Program-made: the position numbers and the translations under genes
Notes under the pieces: generated by a model
Database searches by the model: none
Seen by the model: only the letters and a program-made list of their open reading frames with translations
Told to the model about the DNA's origin: nothing
Assembly: GCA_905250125.1 (NCBI GenBank)
Contig: CAJNOL010000001.1
Span: 434,001-498,000 of the forward strand
Direction of reading: 5' to 3'
Source: Rotaria sordida
Taxonomy: Eukaryota > Rotifera > Eurotatoria > Philodinida > Philodinidae
Length of the DNA: 64,000 nt
Shown here: positions 57,501 through 64,000 of the stretch, piece after piece
Position numbering within the stretch: position 1 is the first letter of the stretch
How the letters are laid out: each line of letters begins with the position of its first letter

Positions 57501-60500
57501 AAAACAAATTTATCAAAGCAATAATATTTTTTATACAGGATATCATATAAATAACTAGATAATTAAAAAAATGTAATATCTCAAGTCTGCTTTAATCAAT
57601 ACAGAACTAGCACTATTGACTTCAACAAAGAAATACACTATTGACTAAAAGTACTTCATCCGACAATCTCAGCCATTCTTAGAGATAGACATATGAAATT
57701 TTTAGTGTATATACTACCTGAGAAATGTAGATCAGTGATACCAGTGCGGCTTTATTTGCTTGAGCGGATTTTAATGCAACTATTTGTGTTATAAATTTCA
57801 TTGAACCTCATCTAAGCATTCAAAATTTGTGGACATATTACATAATGATAATTGACAAGGTAGTAAGTTTCTTCCATTCTAGAGTTATAGGACTCACAAT
57901 GAGAAGAGTTGCTATAGATTACAATCCCTCTTTCACTCAACCGAACGAACTCGGACTGGTCTCATTGAACAACATTTCTAAAGTAGTATATACACTAAAA
58001 ATTTCATATGTCTATTTCTAAGAATGGCTGAGATTGTCGGGTGAAATACTTTTGATCAATAGTATATTTCTTTGTTGAAGTCAATGGTGCTAGTTCTGTG
58101 TATAGTATATTTTTAACAGTTTCCTTGTGAACAAAAACTTTAACAAATTCTTTTTCATCGAGAAAAAAAATCAGCCCAACGGATTAAAACACACTAGAAA
58201 TATTGAATTTTTTAATAGCCTAGTTATTGATAGACCATTCTGTATATATGGGAAAAGGTATACTTGTCAAAGTTGACGTTTTTGTTTATATTGAATATTC
58301 TGCAATTAACCTGAAAAAAATTCGAAATTTTTTCAAAATAATTTGTAGAATTAAGACTAATAAAACATTTGAAATGTAACTGAGAGATTTATGCTCAGTC
58401 GTTTTCTTTGACATTTCTTTAAAATTACTGAGTTTCGTCAATACTCTTGAGATCTTCATTATGTTCACATCTCAATCTGATTTTTCCCTCTTCATAACAA
58501 GTTCTTATTATAAAAAAAACAATGTCTTTCATTTAATTTAAATTAAATTTATAATTTCTATTTAGGGAAAAACATCAGATGCTCTAACAAAATTATTATC
58601 ATTACAACCTCCACAAGGAACATTAGTTCGTTTAGATGAACAAACTGGTACAATTATTGAAGAAAAAACTATTCTTGCAAAACTTATTCAACGTAATGAT
58701 ATATTAAAAGTCTTACCTGGTGGAACAATTCCTACTGACGGTCGAGTTATTGAAGGTACATCAACATGTGATGAATCATTATTAACCGGTGAAGCAATGC
58801 CAGTTGAAAAAACTGTTGGTTCACAAGTTGTTGGTGGAACAAAAAATCTAAATGGAATGTTATTAATTTGTGCAACACATGTTGGTCATGAAACAGCACT
58901 TAAACAAATAATTAAATTAGTTGAAGAAGCACAAACATCAAAAGCACCTATACAAGCGTTAGCTGATAAAATTGCAGGTTACTTTGTACCTGTTATTGTT
59001 GGTCTTTCTGGTATTACATTGATCTGTTGGCTTATTATTGGTAATAATTATTATAATCAAATAGAAAAATACTCAATGGTAAAGAATTTGATTTCAATTT
59101 TTTTTCTCTTCGATATGATTTATCGAATTTTATTTTAGTATCATCATTCTATTTTGAGACATCATGAAGGAAAAGTACCAAGTCGAACGGAAGTTGTGCT
59201 TGAATTAGCTTTTCGTTTTGCTATTACAGTTCTTTCAATTGCTTGTCCTTGTGCTCTTGGACTTGCAACACCAACAGCAGTTATGGTTGGTACTGGTAAG
59301 TAAATTTTTGATCTAAGAATACTTTTTCAATAATTAAGACAACTAATATTGTTTAAGAGTCTATCATACGTCAGGTATGAGATCACAAGTCTGATTATGT
59401 CTATGTATTGATAATAAAGAACTGAATTTAATAAATAGAGAAACGTATTAATTACTTCATTTTTATTTACGTATAATAATTATAAATAACAAACTACTAA
59501 TCAGTTACTTTAAAAGAATGTTAATTTTCTTTGGTTTTTTTTTGTCATAGGTGTTGGTGCTTCCCAAGGGATTCTTATTAAAGGTGGCGAACCACTAGAA
59601 GCTGCCCATAAAATTCGTACAATTGTTTTTGATAAAACAGGTACAGTAACTCAAGGCAAACCAACAGTTGTCGATACACGTTTATTTGTTCCAAATGATT
59701 CCTATTGGACATTACCACGAATGTTAGCAATAGCTGGTACAGTTGAAAGTTGTTCTGAACATCCATTAGCTAGGGCTATACAAACATATTGCCAAAATTA
59801 TTTTGGCTGTGAACAATTGGGCCATTGCGAAGATTTTAATGCTATTTGGGGTTATGGTTTAAGTGCGAAAGTAAATGGAATTGAATTTTTAATTAATAAA
59901 CATATTGGATCAAGTGATACTGTATCTTTACGTGATACAATTTATTCAGTTTTAATTGGAAATCGTGAATGGATGGAAAGAAATAATATTCATGTGACGA
60001 ACGAAATTGATTCAGCTATGTCAAAACATGAATATGATGGACATACTGCCGTATTAATTGCTATTGATAGTAAATAAAGATAAAAAGTGGTTGAAATTTT
60101 GTTTTATTTTTAAAATCTACATTTTAGATAAAATTATTGGTATGATTGCAATAGCTGATCGTGTAAAATCTACTGCGGCATTGACAATCTTTGCTCTTCA
60201 GTCAATGGGTCTTAATGTTTTACTTGTTACTGGTGATAATGTTAAAACTGCTCGTGCTATAGCTGCACAAGTTGGTATAAAAAATGTATATGCTGAAGTT
60301 TTACCTACTCAAAAAGAACGTTTTATTGCTATTTTAAAAGAAAATAGTCGTAAAGGTGATAAAGTAGCTATGGTTGGTGATGGTGTAAATGATTCACCAG
60401 CTTTAGCCCGTGCTGATGTTGGAATTGCTGTTGGTACAGGAACTGATGTAGCTGTTGAAGCAGCAAATATTGTTTTAATTCGTGATGCACTTGAAGATGT

Positions 60501-60993
60501 TCTTGCTGCAATACTTTTATCAAAAAAAACTGTTCAAAGAATAAGATTGAATTTTTTATTTGCTGTTATTTATAATCTTATAGGTATACCAGTTGCTGCT
60601 GGAATATTTCTTCCGATTGGTATCTCCTTAATGCCATGGATGGCAGCAGCTGCTATGGCTTTATCATCAGTTAGTGTTGTTATGTCATCATTACTTTTAA
60701 GAAAATTTCATAAACCAAATATACAAATGTATGCTAATCAAGAATTTATTTTTTGGTCAATGAATAAAGAAAAAAATATTATTGTTCATCGTGGAATTAC
60801 TGATGTTGAACGAATACCTAATGATTCATTTATTTCAAATTTACGTGGAAGTCGTTTAGCACAGATCTTTTCTGGTGCTGTATCAGCTATAAAACAACAA
60901 GCATCACATTCATTTTATGATAGACAAAAAGCCGCATTATTACTTAATACAAATTCACATGATGAAGAAGCGGAATTGCAAGTGCTAGCATGA
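54511..60993 (+). CDS. ATP7: Copper-transporting P1B-type ATPase (ATP7A/ATP7B-like)
   Basis: Pumps Cu(I) from cytosol into the secretory pathway or out of the cell. Thirteen exons (54511-54618, 54674-55253, 55308-55343, 56264-56410, 56459-56622, 56679-56840, 56897-56979, 57040-57202, 57257-57487, 58566-59078, 59139-59295, 59551-60069, 60128-60993) all join in frame to about 1242 residues. Metal-binding HMA domains show GMTCQSC (12-18), GMHCNSC (160-166) and MSCASC (349-354). Two further HMA-like repeats lack the CxxC pair; one reads GMRGASC (272-278). Then come TM helices, TGE (632-634), the membrane CPC (765-767), the phosphorylated Asp in DKTGT (D809), SEHPLA and GDGVNDSP. All catalytic motifs are intact. 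Introns 3 (about 920 bp) and 9 (about 1080 bp) are exceptionally long; intron 9 contains foldback G. Confidence 0.97.
57600..58101. mobile_element. Foldback element G in ATP7 intron 9
   Basis: Arms (57600 to about 57820 and about 57880-58101) are inverted copies, strongest in the outer 130 bp. Both contain ACAGAACTAGCAC, ATTGACTTCAACAAAGAAAT, CCGACAATCTCAGCCATTCT, AGACATATGAAATTTTTAGT and GTATATACTAC. Identity in that part is about 90% by eye and drops toward the loop. No coding capacity; a 64-codon frame inside it is an artefact. Confidence 0.85.
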
Positions 60994-61370
60994 AAATAAT
61001 TGCCAAAAAAAAACCCAACGAGTGTTTTTTTGTAATATACCTGTGATTAAATGTATTTTTTGTCTTAATATTCCTTTATTTGCCTTTGCAAATTTACCGA
61101 TTATCTTGTGTCTGTTTTTTTTTATTAATTTATGTTTTGTATCACGAGATCAACTTCATATCCATAAAATATTGTTTCACTCTTTTTATATGCATATATA
61201 ATTGTCTTAAAGAAAATAAAATCTAAATGAAAAACAAAAGCAGCAATGGACATTTGTTCATGAAATCGATTTTTTGTTTGTTCATCTTGAATGAACTAAT
61301 TAAGTAACTATTATTCTACTTATAATAGAAGACCAATGTCTTCTAATACATTTGAGCGTATGAATTTTTT
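60994..61370. other. 3' flank of ATP7
   Basis: Contains likely poly(A) signals (AAAATAAAATC at about 61213). No gene seen. Confidence 0.6.
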
Positions 61371-61590
61371 GTGACACGACATTTGCTCGCTGAGACATCT
61401 TCGTCCATGACACTATCGCGCCGACATTTACCACGCAACATGAATTTTTTTCTGGTTTGTTTATGTTAAGTTAATCATTCTCTCAAACTTCAGTTAACTG
61501 TTATGGGTGTGGAGATAGACGTAATTGTGAATAAGAACGAGGTCTCTATTCTACCCATAGCCCACATTCGTCCACATTCCAAATATGCTC
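61371..61590. repeat. Second copy of the element-A arm followed by a GT/CA core
   Basis: 61371-61492 repeats the arm at 14018-14165: GACATTTGCTCGC and GCGCCGACATTTACCACGC units, then TTTATGTTAAGTTAATC and ATTCTCTCAAACTT, differing by few bases in the last 60 bp. It is followed, as there, by GT-rich sequence (ATGGGTGTGGAGATAGACG), a spacer with GGTCTCTATTCTACCC and CA-containing sequence (CCCACATTCGTCCACATTCC). The opposite arm is not clearly recognisable. Confidence 0.65.
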
Positions 61591-63080
61591 AATGAACTTG
61601 ACATAATCGAAACCTATATCAAATTAACTTTCGTGCTATAAATCTAGAAAATTTCGCATACGATGTTAATTCATATTGCTCAGCTAGGACAGCTCCTGAA
61701 AAAACTCATTAGAAAAAAACCTAACCTTCTTCTTTTGGCAAAAAAAAATTTATGCTAAGTTAAAGCCCATTGCAAGGATTATCAGAACATGTATAAATCT
61801 CGATATCGAATTTTTCTCGAAAAGCCGACTTTTCTGAGGCATGTGGTGGCTTAAAAGCGTCTCTTGAGCAACCAGAGTAAAGTTATAGATAAGTCGATAC
61901 TGTGATAACAATTCTGTTAAATTTTGTTCATGTAACGACTAATCATACAGTGTCTTTTTTAATTCTTTTAATAAAGTTTCTAGTGATTCATAGTTAGAGC
62001 ATTATTTTTATATTCTGCGCTACTTCAGAGTACTACAGAAGACTTTGAGCCAATACACACGTATTTTGAACTTCTTCAAGCTACTTTAAATGCTTTAAAT
62101 TACTCCCAGTCACTTCAAACTGTTTTAAGCTACTTTAAGTTAAGTCAAGATATTTAGAAGTAGAGTTAATGCACTTAAAGCGAACGCATTTTACATAGGT
62201 GTGTATTGTATCTCTCATATCCCCGTCATTCTACATCCTAAAACTATTATTTTTGTAGTACGAGAAAGAGCATAAAATTTTGCATCTTCTCATATAAAGA
62301 AAAAGTTCATAGCTGCCAAAATAATTGAGTAATGAGTGAGTGTGGATGACGGCACTATTAAAGCATAGACCTCCTACACCCACACCCAAATTTCGATAGA
62401 AAGATTATGTTCTTGGAAGTTCACAAATATGTGTAAAATGTCGCAGCTATAATGAAATAATGTTCAACCTGATTATGGTATATCATTTTTGCATATAATG
62501 AATTTATGTCGAAATATGTGAACTCAAAAAGAAAATTTGTAACTATCGAAAAGAAAGTCTTTCATGGCTACTATTGCGCATGGAATCTCAATAGAAAAAA
62601 GAAATGTATCCAATATAACTATGTCATTCTACTACGATTGTGCCATAGCAAAAAAAGCAAAAACATGATCTGTACTCGTACTAATATCGGCTATAATATT
62701 AAATATTGTTAGGCTTGAAAATGTTCAAGGAAAAATATTCCGTTGTATCAATACTTGTTAAGTCAATATTTATAGATTTTATTCGTCCTATCTTAGTGAT
62801 TAGAAAAGAATATATAAGACTAATTGTGTATACGTGTTCTGATGAAGACATCTGATCGAATGTCTGTCTATTCATATTGAAGACAATATTTCATTGGTCT
62901 ATTTCAATAAAACGTTATCGTGCTAAAGATGCTCTCTTTTAAAATTAAAACGTGCTCATCGACTGAATTTATATCATCTTTGGAAACACAGCATTGAAAT
63001 AGTGAGAAAATACAGCAGATAATACAAAGTCACAAAAAATAGACTTGGAATTCGAATATACACATGCGCATGTGCTCCGT
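61591..63080. other. Intergenic between convergent ATP7 copies
   Basis: No gene seen; a 68-codon frame at 62506-62712 is unassignable. A degenerate CTACTTTAA/CACTTCAAA short-period tract lies at 62025-62165, and a GT/CA core at 62335-62390. Confidence 0.5.
62335..62390. repeat. GT/CA palindromic core with the unit-1 spacer in reverse
   Basis: GAGTGAGTGTGGATGACGGC, then ACTATTAAAGCATAGACCTC, then CTACACCCACACCC. The reverse complement of the spacer (GGAGG..TA.GCTTTAATAGTGCC) matches the spacer of the 9.9-kb unit nearly base for base. Confidence 0.75.
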
Positions 63081-64000
63081 TTACAATGTCGTCGCTTGAA
63101 GTTCTATTTCCTCTTGATAACTATGAGTGACCGATCGATTGTCGTTGAAGAGAGCAGCTGTCTTCTTATCTTCATCCATCACAGCATTTTTAACTGCCTT
63201 TATTGAGTTAGACACAATTTGTGAGAGTCGACTACCTTTAAGACTGGATATAAGGCTCGTTGTTTTCTTGCGATTATGTGATACTTTATCGATGCCACGT
63301 CGAACTATAATATCTGATGATTTCTTCTGTGACCATTCACGAAATCGATTGTCACTGTTATATTTATCCATAGTGGGCTTGCGAAAGTAGCGCAAGAGTA
63401 GCGACGAAATGACGACACTCACTGAAGAAAGAGCCATCGCAGCTGCAGCCATCCATGGCATCATTCGAACACCAGCAGGAAGAAGTACACCTATGCGAGA
63501 AATAGTATGGATATGATAAAAAGCTTATTTATAAATATTCTCAATTAATTAGAAAAAGAACATCCCAACAATTTGTACATTTATCGAACTTTTCCTCTCC
63601 TTTTTCCTAATCATCATTTCAGATGCAGGGAATAATAATAATGACAAAGGGAACTATTTTGCTCTATTGATCAAATAAATCAAAATAAACATTTTTCTAA
63701 TCAAGGAGGAGATGAAAGAATATTGATGACACTATATAAACCAATATGACTATGGTTCGATTCACAAACTTCTAGACGATATAGCTATATGTCATACCTG
63801 CAGCAATCGGAATGCCGATCAAATTATATGCAATGGCCCAGATAAAGTTGAGTCGAATTCGCCAGACAGTCTTCTTCGAGAGCATAATGGCAGCGACAAC
63901 ATCAAATAGTTCATCTCGAACAAGTACAATATTAGCAGCTTCTATGGCAACATCAGCTCCTGTGCCTACAGCAATGCCAACATCAGCCCGAGCTAGTGCT
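63081..64000 (-). CDS. ATP7: Second copper-transporting ATPase (ATP7 paralogue), 3' end only
   Basis: Minus-strand gene running off the right edge. Two exons are visible: 64000-63798 and 63490-63081, joined in frame (G|GT codon). The first starts at [18 protein letters not shown], directly after the hinge GDGVNDSP of this family, and continues [20 protein letters not shown]. The second begins [20 protein letters not shown] and ends EIELQATTL. It is about 80% identical to the other ATP7 in the hinge/TM part and clearly diverged in the cytoplasmic tail ([19 protein letters not shown] versus [19 protein letters not shown]). It has an intron after IGIPIAAG where the other copy has none. The two copies are convergent, about 2.1 kb apart. 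Confidence 0.93.

Noticed and set aside
57827..58021. 64-codon plus-strand frame in ATP7 intron 9
   Set aside because: It is within foldback G, and the host gene splices across it in frame.
63750..63765. GGTTCGATTC, a tRNA B-box-like sequence
   Set aside because: No A box or cloverleaf-compatible sequence upstream; it lies in an intron of the second ATP7 gene.
1..64000. CRISPR arrays, rRNA genes, prokaryotic operons
   Set aside because: The DNA is clearly eukaryotic with spliceosomal introns; no regularly spaced identical repeats and no rRNA-like conserved sequence were seen.

Overview
The window is 64 kb of animal nuclear DNA. It is AT-rich, with many short GT-AG introns of about 45-90 bp, single-copy metazoan genes (TAF6, RABL6, KCMF1, TENT5, ATP7, biotin ligase, GLUT) and DNA-transposon relics. 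Recurrent TGTGGG-type sequence, which I recall as the telomere motif of the bdelloid Adineta, together with a diverged ATP7 duplicate and a DKNYY-repeat gene, points to a bdelloid rotifer. That assignment is an inference from recall. A 10-N gap lies at 53238-53247.

Layout. 1.2-4.4 kb: a GLUT-type sugar transporter and a biotin-protein ligase whose 5' exons are missing. 4.4-8.2 kb: intergenic, with MULE transposase and other coding relics on the minus strand. 8.3-9.3 kb: a tetraspanin-like gene. 9.6-18.8 kb: repeat-rich DNA with GT-rich/CA-rich palindromes, short-period degenerate minisatellites and a foldback element. 19.2-21.0 kb: a complete TRAF-type RING/zinc-finger/MATH gene. 21-28.9 kb: gene-poor, with one foldback. 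28.9-41.3 kb: a dense run of plus-strand genes: TENT5, a DKNYY-repeat protein, a dual-specificity phosphatase, RABL6, KCMF1 and a four-TM protein. 41.8-50.1 kb: TAF6 (minus), a C2-domain gene (plus), a Ser-rich protein (minus), an orphan exon and a coiled-coil protein (minus). 51.4-53.3 kb: a truncated GPCR and a 1.1-kb hAT-like element. 54.5-61 kb: a 13-exon copper ATPase. 63.1-64.0 kb: the 3' end of a second, diverged copper ATPase in convergent orientation, running off the window.

The genes are mostly unrelated housekeeping functions: membrane transport, ubiquitin ligation, transcription and mRNA tailing. There is no operon-like logic. The strongest unexplained signals are structural. (1) At least eight dispersed GT-rich/CA-rich inverted repeats carry spacers of recurring sequence, and several are nested between inverted minisatellite arms. 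(2) Long foldback elements of about 0.4-0.85 kb sit inside otherwise compact introns of TAF6, RABL6 and ATP7 and in intergenic DNA; two of them share terminal sequence. (3) A hAT-like element has another long inverted repeat nested inside it.
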